Source: Lysobacter helvus
Lineage (GTDB): Bacteria; Pseudomonadota; Gammaproteobacteria; Xanthomonadales; Xanthomonadaceae
NCBI RefSeq assembly: GCF_018406645.1
Contig: NZ_AP024546.1
Location: 2,418,001 to 2,482,000 of the forward strand
Length of the DNA stretch: 64,000 bases
Direction of reading: 5' to 3'
The position numbers and the translations under genes were made by a program. The notes beneath the pieces are model-generated. The model was not told the origin of the DNA. It worked only from the letters and a program-made list of their open reading frames with translations, and did not search any database. Of this stretch, positions 45,222 through 55,078 are shown in pieces. How positions within the stretch are numbered: position 1 is the first letter of the stretch; every line of letters begins with the position of its first letter.

Positions 45222-46793
45222 TCAGTGCCCGCCCGCTGCGGCCTCCGCCGACGGCCCGGCCTTCGCCTGGAACGGGGGCTTGGCGATCCAAACGAACGCG
45301 ATCACGCCGAGGAACACCAGGCCGAGCAGGTGGAAGATCTCGTTGAAGCCGATCTGCGCCGCCTGGTTGGAAATCATCCGTTCCAGGATGGCCGCGCCGC
45401 GTTGCAGGTCGCCGCCGCCCAGGCGCGTCGCCGTCTCGATCGTGCCGGGATCGTAGGCCGACAGTTTTTCGGTCAGGTGCGCGTGGTGCACGGCGCCGCG
45501 TTCGGTCCACGCGTACGTGGTGAGCGAGGCGGCGAAGCTGCCGCCCAGCGTGCGCATGAAGGTCGCCAACCCTGAGCCCGCCGCGATTTCATGCGGCTGC
45601 AAATCGGACAGCAGGATCTGCAACACCGGCATGAAGAACAACGCCACGCCGAAGCCTTGCAGCAACTGCACCAGCGCGATGTGGTTGAAGTCCACGTCCA
45701 GGTTGAAGCCGGCGCGCGCGAAGCTGGTGAGCGACATCGCGATGAACGCAAGGCTCGCCAGCATGCGCAGGTCGAACTTGTGCGCGTACTTGCCCACGAA
45801 GGGCGTGAGCAGCACCGGCAGGATGCCGATCGGCGCGGTGGCGAAACCCGCCCAGATCGGCGTGAATCCCAGGTTCCGCTGCAACCACAGCGGCACCAGG
45901 ATGCCGACGCTGAAGAACGCCGCGTACGCCACCACCATCGCGATCGTGCCCGCGGTGAAGTTGCGGTGGCGGAACAGGCGCAGGTTGACGATCGGATCCT
46001 TGTCCGTCATCTCCCAGATCACGAACACCGCCAGCGAAATCGTCGAGATCACCGCCAGCCACACGATCAGCGTGGAGTGGAACCAGTCTTCGTCGTTGCC
46101 CAGGTCGAGCAGGATCTGCAGCGCGCCGACGCCGAGCACGAGCGTGATCAGCCCGACGTAATCCATCTTCGGCTTCTCGAGCCGCTCCGGGCGTCCCTTC
46201 AGCTGGCGACCGACCACGAAGCTGGCGAAGATGCCGATCGGGATGTTGATGAAGAAGATCCATTCCCAGCTGTAGTTGTCGGTGATCCAGCCGCCGAGGA
46301 TCGGGCCCGCGATGGGCGCGACGACGGTGACCATCGCCAGCAACGCGATCGCCTGCCCGCGTTTGTGCGGTGGATAGATCGAGATCAGCAGCGCCTGCGT
46401 GATCGGGTACATCGGGCCCGCGACGAAGCCCTGCAACGCGCGCGCCGCGACCAGCAGGCCCATGCTGTTGGCCAGGCCGCACAACAGCGATGCGACGACG
46501 AACAACGCCGTGGCCCACACGAACAGCTTGCGTTCGCCGAAGTGGCGCGTGAGCCAGCCGGTGAGCGGGAGCGCGATGGCATTGCTCACCGCGAAGGACG
46601 TGATCACCCACGTGGCCTGGTTCGCGCTGCCGCCGAGGTTGCCGGAGATGGTCGGCAACGACACGTTCGCGATCGTCAGGTCGAGCACCTGCATGAACGA
46701 CGCCAGCGCGAGGCCGAGCGTCGTCAATGCCATGTTCGGTGGGCGGAAGGCGGCCTGCGGCTGTGCGCCGGCGTTTGCTGCAGTGGCGGACAT
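45222..46793 (-). CDS. emrB: DHA2-family multidrug efflux MFS permease (EmrB)
   Basis: 523 aa, 14 TM helices. Motifs include LDLTIANVSLPTISGNLG (motif D1), LTRHFGERKLFVWAT (motif A) and AGPILGGWITDNYSWEWIFFINIPIG (motif C), characteristic of DHA2/EmrB. Proton-driven export with EmrA and an outer-membrane channel. Last gene of the marR-OM channel-emrA-emrB operon. Confidence 0.94.
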   Translation of the reverse strand: MSATAANAGAQPQAAFRPPNMALTTLGLALASFMQVLDLTIANVSLPTISGNLGGSANQATWVITSFAVSNAIALPLTGWLTRHFGERKLFVWATALFVVASLLCGLANSMGLLVAARALQGFVAGPMYPITQALLISIYPPHKRGQAIALLAMVTVVAPIAGPILGGWITDNYSWEWIFFINIPIGIFASFVVGRQLKGRPERLEKPKMDYVGLITLVLGVGALQILLDLGNDEDWFHSTLIVWLAVISTISLAVFVIWEMTDKDPIVNLRLFRHRNFTAGTIAMVVAYAAFFSVGILVPLWLQRNLGFTPIWAGFATAPIGILPVLLTPFVGKYAHKFDLRMLASLAFIAMSLTSFARAGFNLDVDFNHIALVQLLQGFGVALFFMPVLQILLSDLQPHEIAAGSGLATFMRTLGGSFAASLTTYAWTERGAVHHAHLTEKLSAYDPGTIETATRLGGGDLQRGAAILERMISNQAAQIGFNEIFHLLGLVFLGVIAFVWIAKPPFQAKAGPSAEAAAGGH

Positions 46794-46811
46794 GGGGAGG
46801 GCTGCCCGGGC

Positions 46812-47990
46812 TCAGCCGCGGCCGGGCAGGTTGGCGCGCACGATCTTCTGGATGCGCGCGTCCGCTTCGGCCAGTTGCTTCGCGTAAGCCTGCGTGGCCA
46901 GCAGCGGCTTGGCCGGCGGCGCGGCGGCGAGCAGCGGACCGCTCTGGTCGCGGATCGCGACGTCGGTGTGCATGCTCAGGCCCAGGCGCAGCGGGTGGTC
47001 GTGCAATTGCTTGGCATCGACGGAGATGCGCACGGGCACGCGCTGCACGATCTTGATCCAGTTGCCGCTCGCGTTCTGCGCGGGCAGCAGGGCGAACGCG
47101 CTGCCGGTGCCGAGGCCGAGGCTCACGAGGTGCCCGTCGAAGCGCACGTCCTTGCCGTAGAGGTCGGAGTGCAGTTCGACCGGCTGGCCGATGCGCATCT
47201 GCGCGAGCTGCGTTTCCTTGAAGTTCGCTTCCACCCACACCTGGTCCAGCGGGATCACGGTGAGCAGCGCGACGCCGGGCTGCACGCGCTGGCCGAGCTG
47301 CGCGCTGCGCTTGGCGACGTAACCATCCACCGGCGCCACGATCGCCGTGCGCTCCAGGTTGAGGTAGGCCGAACGCAATTGCGCGGCGGCGGCGGCGACC
47401 TGCGGCTGGTCGATCAGCGTGGTTTCGTCGACGAGCGCGTTGTTCTTCGACAGGTTCTCGCGGCTGCTGGCGAGCGCGGCTTCGGCGGCGGCGAGTTCGT
47501 CGCGCGCATGCGCAAGTTCCTCGGCCGACACCGCGCCCGTGGCGACCAGGCCGCTGCGACGCGCGACGTCTTCGCGCGCCTTGTCGACGGCGACGCGGCG
47601 AGCGGCGATGTCGGCGTGGTTCGCATCCACCGCGCTGTACAGGCCGCGCACCTGGCGCACCGTATTGGCGAGGTTGGCGGCGGCCTGTTCGTAGGCGACG
47701 CGTGCATCGTTCGGGTCGAGCTGCACGAGCACCTGGCCCGCGGTGACCTTCATGCCGTCGTCGGCGCCGATGCTGACCACCGTGCCCTGCGTCTGCGGCG
47801 TGATCGTGACGATGTTGCCCTGTACGTACGCATCGTCGGTGCCTTCGTGCCAGCGCGCGACGAGGAAGTACCAGAGCAGCCAGGCGATCGCGGCGATGAG
47901 CACGACGAGCGCCAGGATGATCAGGGCGCGCTTGCGCTTGCCGTTCTTCGGCGCGGCGGCGGGGGCGGGGGGATTGATCGCAGTCGTCAT
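46812..47990 (-). CDS. emrA: Membrane fusion protein of the EmrAB efflux pump
   Basis: 392 aa. A single N-terminal TM (about 19-42) is followed by the lipoyl half-motif DDAYVQGNIVTITPQTQGTV, a long alpha-hairpin (about 90-190), then IVAPVDGYVAKRSAQLGQRV and VWVEANFKETQLAQMRIGQPV typical of HlyD/EmrA. It bridges EmrB to the outer-membrane channel. It lies 15 bp after the channel gene. Confidence 0.94.
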   Translation of the reverse strand: MTTAINPPAPAAAPKNGKRKRALIILALVVLIAAIAWLLWYFLVARWHEGTDDAYVQGNIVTITPQTQGTVVSIGADDGMKVTAGQVLVQLDPNDARVAYEQAAANLANTVRQVRGLYSAVDANHADIAARRVAVDKAREDVARRSGLVATGAVSAEELAHARDELAAAEAALASSRENLSKNNALVDETTLIDQPQVAAAAAQLRSAYLNLERTAIVAPVDGYVAKRSAQLGQRVQPGVALLTVIPLDQVWVEANFKETQLAQMRIGQPVELHSDLYGKDVRFDGHLVSLGLGTGSAFALLPAQNASGNWIKIVQRVPVRISVDAKQLHDHPLRLGLSMHTDVAIRDQSGPLLAAAPPAKPLLATQAYAKQLAEADARIQKIVRANLPGRG

Positions 47991-48005
47991 GGAAGTGGGC
48001 CGGGA

Positions 48006-49463
48006 TTAGTGGGAGGCGGTCGACGCGTCGGCGTCGAGGGCGATGGGATGCGCGATCTGCAGGCCGCCGCCGAGGGCACGCTGCAGGTCGACGGTGGCGG
48101 TGAGGCGCTGCGCTGTGAGTGCGTCGCGCTGCTGGTCGAGCTGGAACAGCGGACGCTGCGCGGCGAGCACATCGAGCTGCGTGCCGAGGCCGGCCTTGTA
48201 GCGTGCGGTGGACAAGTCGTACGCACGCTGCGCGGCGTCGCGCGCCTGGTTGGCGGACTGCAGCTGCGCATCGAGTGCACGCGCGGCCTGCACGGCGTCG
48301 GCGACTTCGCGCACGGCGCCGACGAGCGACTGGTCGTAATCGGCGACGGCGAGGTCGTAGTCGGCATCGCGCTTGGCGAGCTGGTTGCGCAGGCGGCCGC
48401 CATCGAAGATCGGCAGGCTCAGCGCGGGACCGCCGTTGACGAGCAGCGCATCGCTGGTGAACAGGTCGGAGAGATGACCCGACGCCAGGCCGACGAGCGC
48501 GGTGAGGTTCACCGTCGGATAGAAGTCGGCCTTCGCGGCGTGGACGGTTTCGCCCGCGGCTTCGACGCGCCAGCGCGCGGCGACGACGTCGGGGCGATGG
48601 CCGAGCAGTTCGTTCGGCAGCACGCCGGGCACGGTGGGCGCGGACGCCTGCAACACGCCGGGCTTGCCGATCGACAGGCCGCGATCCGGGCCCTTGCCGA
48701 GCAGCGCAGCGAGGGCGTTGCGCGAGGCATCGATCTGCTGTTGCGCGGCCTGCGATTGCTGGCGCGCGGTGGCGACGTTGGTTTCGGCGGTGCGCAGTTG
48801 CACCTGGTTGTCCAGGCCGGCCTTGACGCGTTGCTGCGCCAGTTCGGTGAGGTGCGAGGCGCGCGCGATTTCCGCTTCGGCGGTGTCGTGCGCGGCATTC
48901 GCCTGCGCGAACACGATGTAGGTGCGCGCGATGTTGGAGGCGAGCATCAGGCGCGCGGCCTGCGCTTCGACTTCGCTGGCGCGCGCCTGGTCGAGCGCGG
49001 CGCGCCACGTCGCGGCGTGGCCGCCCCACAGGTCGGGGCTCCACTTGAAATTCAGGCCCAGCAGCGTGACGCCCTGGTAATTGCCGCCGAGGTCGGAGCC
49101 GGCGATGTTCTCGGGCAGCATCACGCCGACGTATTGCGCAGTGGCGCCGAGCGTGGGCTTGCGCGCCGCATCGGCGAGGCCGGCCTGCGCGGCCGCCTGG
49201 CGCACGCGCGCATCGGCGGCGGCGAGCGACGGCGTGCCGGCGAAGGCTTCGTCGACCAGCGCATCGAGTTGCGGATCGCCGAGCGCCGTCCACCACGCCT
49301 GCGTGGGGAACTGCGCATCGGACGTTGCGCCGACGGAGCGCTGGATCTCCAGCGCGTTCGCGTCGCGCGGCTGCGATTCGGGGGCGAGGCCGCGCGAGCT
49401 CGCGCACCCGGCGAGGGCGACGGCCAGGGCCAATGCGGCGACTGTGGGGAACGCGTGGCGCAT
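48006..49463 (-). CDS. Efflux outer-membrane lipoprotein (NodT/OprM family)
   Basis: 485 aa. Lipoprotein signal ending LAGC, two TolC-like repeats with long coiled coils (AAQAGLADAARKPTLGATAQY; YKAGLGTQLDVLAAQRPLFQLDQQ). It forms the trimeric exit duct for EmrAB. One base separates its start from the marR stop. Confidence 0.92.
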   Translation of the reverse strand: MRHAFPTVAALALAVALAGCASSRGLAPESQPRDANALEIQRSVGATSDAQFPTQAWWTALGDPQLDALVDEAFAGTPSLAAADARVRQAAAQAGLADAARKPTLGATAQYVGVMLPENIAGSDLGGNYQGVTLLGLNFKWSPDLWGGHAATWRAALDQARASEVEAQAARLMLASNIARTYIVFAQANAAHDTAEAEIARASHLTELAQQRVKAGLDNQVQLRTAETNVATARQQSQAAQQQIDASRNALAALLGKGPDRGLSIGKPGVLQASAPTVPGVLPNELLGHRPDVVAARWRVEAAGETVHAAKADFYPTVNLTALVGLASGHLSDLFTSDALLVNGGPALSLPIFDGGRLRNQLAKRDADYDLAVADYDQSLVGAVREVADAVQAARALDAQLQSANQARDAAQRAYDLSTARYKAGLGTQLDVLAAQRPLFQLDQQRDALTAQRLTATVDLQRALGGGLQIAHPIALDADASTASH

Positions 49464-49464
49464 G

Positions 49465-49908
49465 TCAGCTTCCGTTCGAAAGGTTGTCGCGGACCTGCTC
49501 GAGCAGGCGGCGGAGTTCGTCCTGTTGCGATTCGTCCAGGCCTGCGGTCGCCTGCGAATGCACGCGCTGCGCGCACTCGTTGATGTCCTTCCAGATCGCC
49601 TCGCCCGTGGGGGTGAGGTGGATGTGGAGCGCGCGGCGGTCGGCGGGGTCGGCGACTCGGGTGAGGATCCCGCGGGCCTCCAGCTTGTCGAGCAGGCGGG
49701 TCATGGCGCCGGGGTGCAGGTAGGCGGCGCGGGCGAGTTCACCGACGCCGGCCGTCCCGTTGGCCAGGTACTTGATGGTGATGAACTGGCTGAAGTTGAG
49801 CTCGTGGCCGGTGGTGGCGAGCTCGCGTTCCATGCGGGCCCACATGGCGTCGCGGACCTGGCGGAAGAGCAGGCCGAGGCTGGAACCGTTGCAGGGGGCG
49901 GTGTTCAT
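49465..49908 (-). CDS. MarR-family transcriptional regulator of the efflux operon
   Basis: 147 aa winged helix: LNFSQFITIKYLAN, GELARAAYLHPGAMTRLLDKLEARGILTR (recognition helix) and the wing DPADRRALHIHLTPTGE with the MarR signature D-x-R. As first gene of the efflux operon it is probably a ligand-responsive autorepressor. Start at MNTAPCNG (49908). Confidence 0.92.
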   Translation of the reverse strand: MNTAPCNGSSLGLLFRQVRDAMWARMERELATTGHELNFSQFITIKYLANGTAGVGELARAAYLHPGAMTRLLDKLEARGILTRVADPADRRALHIHLTPTGEAIWKDINECAQRVHSQATAGLDESQQDELRRLLEQVRDNLSNGS

Positions 49909-49932
49909 GGGGCGGCATGATCCATGCGCCCG

Positions 49933-49956
49933 CAATAGTTGTCAATGCAATTATTG
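49933..49956 (-). promoter_or_regulatory. Probable MarR operator
   Basis: CAATAGTTG-TCAATG-CAATTATTG inverted repeat (one mismatch between arms), an AT-rich island 25 bp upstream of the marR start. It overlaps a TTGACA hexamer on the minus strand. Confidence 0.65.
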
Positions 49957-50001
49957 TCCCGGCAGTGGAACAAGCCGGCCCAGCGGGGCCGGGGCGGGTC
50001 G

Positions 50002-50790
50002 TCAGACCCGCTTGAGGACCATTTCGAGGACGAACTGGCTGCCGAAGAAGGCCAGCATCAGCAGGGCCATGGCCGCGAGCGTCCAGCGCACCGCGGTGGC
50101 GCCGCGCCAGCCGCGCCGCCAGCGGCCCAGCAGCAGCGCGCCGAAGGCGAGCCACGACAGGACGCTCAGCACCGTCTTGTGCACCAGGTGCTGGGCGAGG
50201 AGGTTCTCGACGAACAGCACGCCGGTCAGCAGCGTGGCGGTGAGCAGCACGAAGCCCACCGCGATGGTGCGGAACAGCAGCGATTCCAGTTCCGTCAGCG
50301 GCGGCAGCGCGCGCAGCCAGCCGTGGAATTCGCGGCGACGCAACGCGCGTTCCTGCGCCCAGAGCAGCAAGGCGAGGACCGCGGCGATCCCGAGCGTCGC
50401 GTACGCCAGCAACGCGCACCACGCGTGCAGTTGCAGGCGCCAGTCCAGCGTGTCGGTGTGCACGTGGCCATAGGCCGCGTACCCCACCAGCGCGGCCGCC
50501 GCGAGCGGGAACACGATGACGCCGAGCGCCGCCATGCGGCCCGTCGCGCCGTACAGCGTGGTCAGGATCGCCATGCCCAGGCCGACCAGCGACAGCGCGG
50601 AGAAGAAGTGCAGGTCCAGCGAGCCCGCGGTGCGCCAGGTGGTCACGTGCACCGCCACGTGCAGCACCAGTGCGATGAGCGCTGGCAGCACCCACGCGTA
50701 GCCGCGCGTCGCGCGATCGGCGGCGACGCCGCGGGCCAGCAGGCCGGCGGACAGGACGTAGGCGAGGGCGGCGAGGAGCGCGAGCGTCAT
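50002..50790 (-). CDS. CcsA-like cytochrome c assembly family membrane protein (YpjD)
   Basis: 262 aa with about eight TM helices. The tryptophan/histidine pattern (HVAVHVTTW, WRLQLHAWCALLAY, LAQHLVHKTVLSVLSWLAFG) is that of CcsA/YpjD haem-handling proteins. It is adjacent and divergent to ffh, the conserved position of ypjD in proteobacteria. The exact role is not established. Confidence 0.88.
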   Translation of the reverse strand: MTLALLAALAYVLSAGLLARGVAADRATRGYAWVLPALIALVLHVAVHVTTWRTAGSLDLHFFSALSLVGLGMAILTTLYGATGRMAALGVIVFPLAAAALVGYAAYGHVHTDTLDWRLQLHAWCALLAYATLGIAAVLALLLWAQERALRRREFHGWLRALPPLTELESLLFRTIAVGFVLLTATLLTGVLFVENLLAQHLVHKTVLSVLSWLAFGALLLGRWRRGWRGATAVRWTLAAMALLMLAFFGSQFVLEMVLKRV

Positions 50791-50883
50791 GCGGCGGAGT
50801 GTCGCATGCCGCGTTCAGGCGGGAAGGGGGTGGAGGGCGCGGCGGTATACTGCGCGGCCGTTTTCCGCAGCCGTGCATCCCCC

Positions 50884-52251
50884 ATGTTCGAATCCCTGAC
50901 CCAGCGCCTGTCCGGCACCATCGAGCGCCTGCGCGGCCGCGGTCGCCTGACCGAAGAGAACATCCGCGAATCGCTGCGCGAAGTGCGCATCGCGCTGCTC
51001 GAAGCGGACGTCGCGCTGCCGGTGGTGCAGGCGCTGATCGAACGCATCAAGGTGCGCGCCGTCGGCCAGGAAGTGCTGAAGTCGCTGACGCCTGGCCAGG
51101 CGCTGATCAAGGTGGTGCGCGACGAGCTCACCACGCTGATGGGCGCGGCCGCCACCGACCTCAACCTCAATGTCCCGGCCCCGGCCGTGGTGCTGATGGC
51201 GGGCCTGCAGGGCGCGGGCAAGACCACCACGGTGGCCAAGCTCGCCAAGCACCTGAAGGAACGCCGAAAGAAGAAAGTGATGGTGGTGTCAGCCGACGTC
51301 TATCGTCCCGCCGCGATCGAACAGCTGAAGACGCTCGCGCAGCAGGTCGACGTGCTGTTCTTCCCGTCGGATGCATCGCAGAAACCCGAAGCGATCGTGC
51401 GCGCCGCCATCGAGGACGCGCGCAAGTCCTACGTCGACGTGCTGATCGTCGACACCGCGGGCCGCACGAGCATCGACGAAGCGATGATGCGCGAGATCCA
51501 GGCGCTGCATGCCGCCGTCGCGCCGGTCGAAACGCTGTTCGTCGTCGATGCGATGACGGGCCAGGACGCCGCGGTCACCGCGAAGCATTTCGGCGAAGCG
51601 CTGCCGCTCACGGGCGTGGTGCTCACCAAGACCGACGGCGATGCGCGCGGCGGCGCCGCGTTGTCGGTGCGCTACATCACGGGCAAGCCGATCAAGTTCA
51701 TCGGCACGGGCGAGAAGCCCGATGGCCTCGACGTCTTCCATCCCGACCGCATCGCCAGCCGCATCCTCGACATGGGCGACGTGTTGTCGCTCGTCGAGCA
51801 GGTGGAACAGCAGGTCGACAAGGACAAGGCGGCGAAGCTGGCCGAGAAGGTCGCCAAGGGCAAGCGCTTCAACCTCGAAGACATGCGCGACCAGCTCGAG
51901 CAGATGCAGAACATGGGCGGCCTGAGCGGCCTGATGGACAAGCTGCCCGGCATCGGCCAGGTGCCCGAGCACCTCAAGCAGCAGGTCACGGGCAAGGAAG
52001 TGCCGCGCATGATCGCGATCATCGGGTCGATGACGCCGAAGGAGCGCCGCAACCCGCACCTGCTCAACGGCTCGCGCCGTGCGCGCATCGCGCGCGGCTC
52101 CGGCACCACGCCGGCCGACGTCAACAAGATGCTCAAGCAGTTCCAGCAGATGGAAAAGATGATGGGCAAGCTCGGCGCAGGCGGCATGAAGGGCCTGATG
52201 CGGGGCATGAAGGGGATGATGGGCGGGCGCGGCGGCATGCCGTTCCGCTGA
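50884..52251 (+). CDS. ffh: Signal recognition particle protein Ffh
   Basis: 455 aa. N domain, then the GTPase G domain (GLQGAGKTTTVAKLA, VDTAGR, TKTDGDARGG, GTGEKPDGLDVFHPDR) and a C-terminal Met-rich M domain (about 320-455, ending MKGLMRGMKGMMGGRGGM). Targets membrane proteins to FtsY/SecYEG. TATACT at 50846-50851 may be the -10. Confidence 0.98.
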   Translation: MFESLTQRLSGTIERLRGRGRLTEENIRESLREVRIALLEADVALPVVQALIERIKVRAVGQEVLKSLTPGQALIKVVRDELTTLMGAAATDLNLNVPAPAVVLMAGLQGAGKTTTVAKLAKHLKERRKKKVMVVSADVYRPAAIEQLKTLAQQVDVLFFPSDASQKPEAIVRAAIEDARKSYVDVLIVDTAGRTSIDEAMMREIQALHAAVAPVETLFVVDAMTGQDAAVTAKHFGEALPLTGVVLTKTDGDARGGAALSVRYITGKPIKFIGTGEKPDGLDVFHPDRIASRILDMGDVLSLVEQVEQQVDKDKAAKLAEKVAKGKRFNLEDMRDQLEQMQNMGGLSGLMDKLPGIGQVPEHLKQQVTGKEVPRMIAIIGSMTPKERRNPHLLNGSRRARIARGSGTTPADVNKMLKQFQQMEKMMGKLGAGGMKGLMRGMKGMMGGRGGMPFR

Positions 52252-52427
52252 GGGCGACGGCCAGGCGGGGCCCTGGCGCCCCGGTTTTGGGCGCGTTCCG
52301 GGCGGATTTCGGGTGGATCGATGGGGCCGGGCGCTCCCGCGGGTTCCCCCGGGCCGGGGGATTGGCTTAGAATCGCCGGCTTACCTCGGCACGTCCGCCG
52401 ACTGGGCAACACAGGAAACCCCGCACC

Positions 52428-52688
52428 ATGGTCAAGATCCGCCTTACCCGCGGTGGCGCGAAGAAGCGCCCCTTCTACCACATCATCGTCACCGACAGCC
52501 GCAGCGCGCGCGACGGCCGCAACATCGAGCGCCTGGGTTTCTACAACCCGATCGCCTCCGGTGCCGAGAAGCGCGTCGAGCTCAACATGGACCGCCTGAA
52601 CCACTGGGTCGGCCAGGGTGCGCAGATGACGGACAAGGTCGCCGATCTCGCCAAGCAGGCCGGCAAGGCCGCCGCGCCGGCCGCCTGA
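52428..52688 (+). CDS. rpsP: 30S ribosomal protein S16
   Basis: 86 aa. [20 protein letters not shown] and [19 protein letters not shown] are bS16 signatures. First gene of rpsP-rimM-trmD-rplS. TAGAAT at 52368-52373 may be its -10. Confidence 0.98.
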   Translation: MVKIRLTRGGAKKRPFYHIIVTDSRSARDGRNIERLGFYNPIASGAEKRVELNMDRLNHWVGQGAQMTDKVADLAKQAGKAAAPAA

Positions 52689-52719
52689 TATTTGCGCTCG
52701 CGCCTGGCGCGATGACCGC

Positions 52720-53244
52720 ATGAGCAACACCGACGACGCCCCGCAGAAGACGATTCTGGTGGGGCGTTTTCATGGCGCCTTCGGCGTCAAGGGTGAAGTG
52801 AAACTCGAGAGTTTCACCGAGCCCGCCGATCGCATCCTCAAATACCAACCGTGGCTGCTGCGCGATGCGCAGGGCCGCGAACGCACGCTCGCGGGCGTGC
52901 GTGGGCGTTCGAGTCCGAAGGGCCTCGTCGTGCACGTGCCCGGCATCGAAGACCGCGATGCGGCGGACGCCACGAAAGGCACCGAGCTGTACGTGCCGCG
53001 TTCCGCGCTGCCGCCGCCGGCACCCGGCGAGTACTACTGGGTCGACCTGGAAGGCCTGCGCGTGGTGAACGTCGAAGGCGTGGATTTCGGGCGCGTCTCG
53101 CACCTGTTCGCCACCGGCGCCAACGACGTGCTCGTCGCGCTCGGCGATCGCGAACGCATGATTCCCTTCGTCGCACCCGACTACATCCGTTCCGTCGATT
53201 TCGACGCCGGCGTGGTGACCGTCGACTGGGACGCGGACTTCTGA
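52720..53244 (+). CDS. rimM: Ribosome maturation factor RimM
   Basis: 174 aa. The N-terminal barrel [22 protein letters not shown] is followed by a PRC-barrel domain with [15 protein letters not shown] and [12 protein letters not shown]. Assists 30S head assembly around S19. It ends 2 bp before trmD. Confidence 0.96.
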   Translation: MSNTDDAPQKTILVGRFHGAFGVKGEVKLESFTEPADRILKYQPWLLRDAQGRERTLAGVRGRSSPKGLVVHVPGIEDRDAADATKGTELYVPRSALPPPAPGEYYWVDLEGLRVVNVEGVDFGRVSHLFATGANDVLVALGDRERMIPFVAPDYIRSVDFDAGVVTVDWDADF

Positions 53245-53246
53245 CG

Positions 53247-54017
53247 ATGCGCATCGACATCGTCAGCCTCTTCCCGGAGTTCGTCGCGCAATGCGCCGCG
53301 TTCGGCGTGGTGGGGCGGGCGCAGGAACGCGCGCTACTCTCGCTGCACGGCTGGAATCCGCGCGACTACGCCACCGGCAATTACCGCCGCGTCGACGACC
53401 GCCCCTTCGGCGGCGGCCCCGGCATGGTGATGCTGATCGATCCGTTGCGCGACGCGCTCAACGCCGCGCGCGCCGCCGATCCCGCCGACGCCCGCGTCGT
53501 GTACCTCACGCCGCAGGGCACGCGCCTGACGCAGGCCAAGGTCAGGGAGCTGGCCGCGCATCCGCGCCTGGTCCTGCTGTGCGGCCGCTACGAAGGCGTC
53601 GACGAGCGCCTGATCGAAGCCGAGGTCGACGAGGAACTGTCGATCGGCGATTACGTGCTGTCCGGCGGCGAACTCGCCGCGGCGGTGCTGGTCGACGCCG
53701 TGGCCCGCCTGCAGGAGGGCGCGCTGAACGACGCCGAATCCGCGGCCCAGGACAGCTTCGAGTCCGACGGCCTGCTGGATTGCCCGCACTACACCCGGCC
53801 GCTGGAACACCCGCTGGGCCAGGTGCCCGAGGTCCTGCTGTCGGGCAACCACGCGCAAATCGCGCGCTGGCGCCGGATGGAATCGCTGGGCCGCACCTGG
53901 CTGCGCCGGCCGGACCTGCTGGACGAAGCGGCGCTGGGCAAGGCCGACCGAGCCCTGCTCGAGGCCTTCCGCAGCCGCTACCTCCGGGCCCTGGACGAAC
54001 CGGACGGAGACGCCTGA
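53247..54017 (+). CDS. trmD: tRNA (guanine37-N1)-methyltransferase
   Basis: 256 aa SPOUT methyltransferase. [38 protein letters not shown] and [13 protein letters not shown] form the trefoil-knot SAM site. Uses SAM to make m1G37 and prevent frameshifting. Confidence 0.98.
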   Translation: MRIDIVSLFPEFVAQCAAFGVVGRAQERALLSLHGWNPRDYATGNYRRVDDRPFGGGPGMVMLIDPLRDALNAARAADPADARVVYLTPQGTRLTQAKVRELAAHPRLVLLCGRYEGVDERLIEAEVDEELSIGDYVLSGGELAAAVLVDAVARLQEGALNDAESAAQDSFESDGLLDCPHYTRPLEHPLGQVPEVLLSGNHAQIARWRRMESLGRTWLRRPDLLDEAALGKADRALLEAFRSRYLRALDEPDGDA

Positions 54018-54049
54018 CCCGCGTAAGCCCCTCAGGTTCAAAGAAAAGC

Positions 54050-54079
54050 TAGCCAATTCCCGCGAAGGCCCGCTAGAAT
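54050..54079 (+). promoter_or_regulatory. Possible promoter of rplS
   Basis: TAGCCA, an 18-bp spacer and TAGAAT (54074-54079) in the 129-bp gap between trmD and rplS. The -35 match is weak. Confidence 0.35.
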
Positions 54080-54146
54080 GCGCGGCTTCGCGTCAACCCG
54101 TCGCCGCCGTGAGGGCGCCGACGCACTTCATCTACAGGCCGTCACC

Positions 54147-54560
54147 ATGAACAAGCCCTCGCTCAACACCCTGCTTCAGAACTTCGAAGCCGACCAGATC
54201 ACGCGCCAGCTTCCCGACTTCGGCCCCGGCGACACCGTCGTGGTCAACGTCAAGGTGAAGGAAGGCAACCGCGAACGCATCCAGGCCTATGAAGGCGTGG
54301 TCATCGGCAAGAAGAACGCCGGCCTCAACTCCGCGTTCACCGTGCGCAAGATCTCGCACGGCTACGGCGTCGAGCGCGTGTTCCAGACCCACAGCGCCGT
54401 CATCGACTCGGTCGAAGTGAAGCGCCGCGGCGACGTGCGTGCGGGCAAGCTGTATTACCTCCGTGGCCTGGAAGGCAAGGCCGCGCGCATCAAGGAAGAC
54501 CTGGCGGGCAACGCCAAGGCGAAGGCCGCTGCGGCCGCCGCCGCTGCCGCGCAGCAGTAA
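54147..54560 (+). CDS. rplS: 50S ribosomal protein L19
   Basis: 137 aa. [42 protein letters not shown] and KLYYLRG are bL19 motifs. The C-terminus has an Ala/Lys tail of about 20 residues, making it longer than the ~115-aa E. coli protein. Confidence 0.97.
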   Translation: MNKPSLNTLLQNFEADQITRQLPDFGPGDTVVVNVKVKEGNRERIQAYEGVVIGKKNAGLNSAFTVRKISHGYGVERVFQTHSAVIDSVEVKRRGDVRAGKLYYLRGLEGKAARIKEDLAGNAKAKAAAAAAAAAQQ

Positions 54561-54597
54561 TCCTCGTTGCATCGCGCGCCGCAAGGCGCGCCACCAG

Positions 54598-54628
54598 ACG
54601 ACCGCCCAAGTGGCGGTCGTTTGCGTTT
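54598..54628 (+). terminator. Terminator after rplS
   Basis: ACGACCGCC-CAAGT-GGCGGTCGT stem followed by TTGCGTTT. Confidence 0.7.
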
Positions 54629-54658
54629 CAGCGACAACACCAGGTCGATACTTCGCCC

Positions 54659-55078
54659 ATGACGCAATCCCCGCCCGTCGCGCCCGCGCCGCCCGCCGGC
54701 GTCCGCATCGATCTCTGGCTGTGGGCAGCGCGCTTCTACAAGACGCGCAGCCTGGCCAAGCAGGCGATCGAGCACGGGAAAGTGGACGTCGCCGGCCAGC
54801 GCGCGAAAGCGTCGCGACAAGTGCACGTCGGCGATGCGCTGGTCGTGCTGCGCGGCGAGGAACGTTTCGAAGTGGAAGTGCGCGGGTTGGCGGACAAGCG
54901 CGGGCCGGCGTCGATCGCGCAAACGTTGTTCGTCGAATCCGAAGCTTCGCGTGCACGGCGCGAATCCGAGCGCGCCACGCGCGCCGCGGAACGCGCCGGT
55001 TACCGCGCGCCCGAAGGCAAGCCCGACAAACGCGCGCGTCGCTTGATCCGCGCGCTCGGCGACATCGACGCGCTCTAG
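54659..55078 (+). CDS. hslR: Heat shock protein 15 (S4-domain RNA-binding protein)
   Basis: 139 aa. S4 domain [40 protein letters not shown], then a basic C-terminal helix ([19 protein letters not shown]). Hsp15 recycles 50S subunits carrying stalled nascent chains. GATACT lies 6 nt before the ATG with no Shine-Dalgarno. Its TAG stop overlaps the mutS stop on the other strand. Confidence 0.92.
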   Translation: MTQSPPVAPAPPAGVRIDLWLWAARFYKTRSLAKQAIEHGKVDVAGQRAKASRQVHVGDALVVLRGEERFEVEVRGLADKRGPASIAQTLFVESEASRARRESERATRAAERAGYRAPEGKPDKRARRLIRALGDIDAL

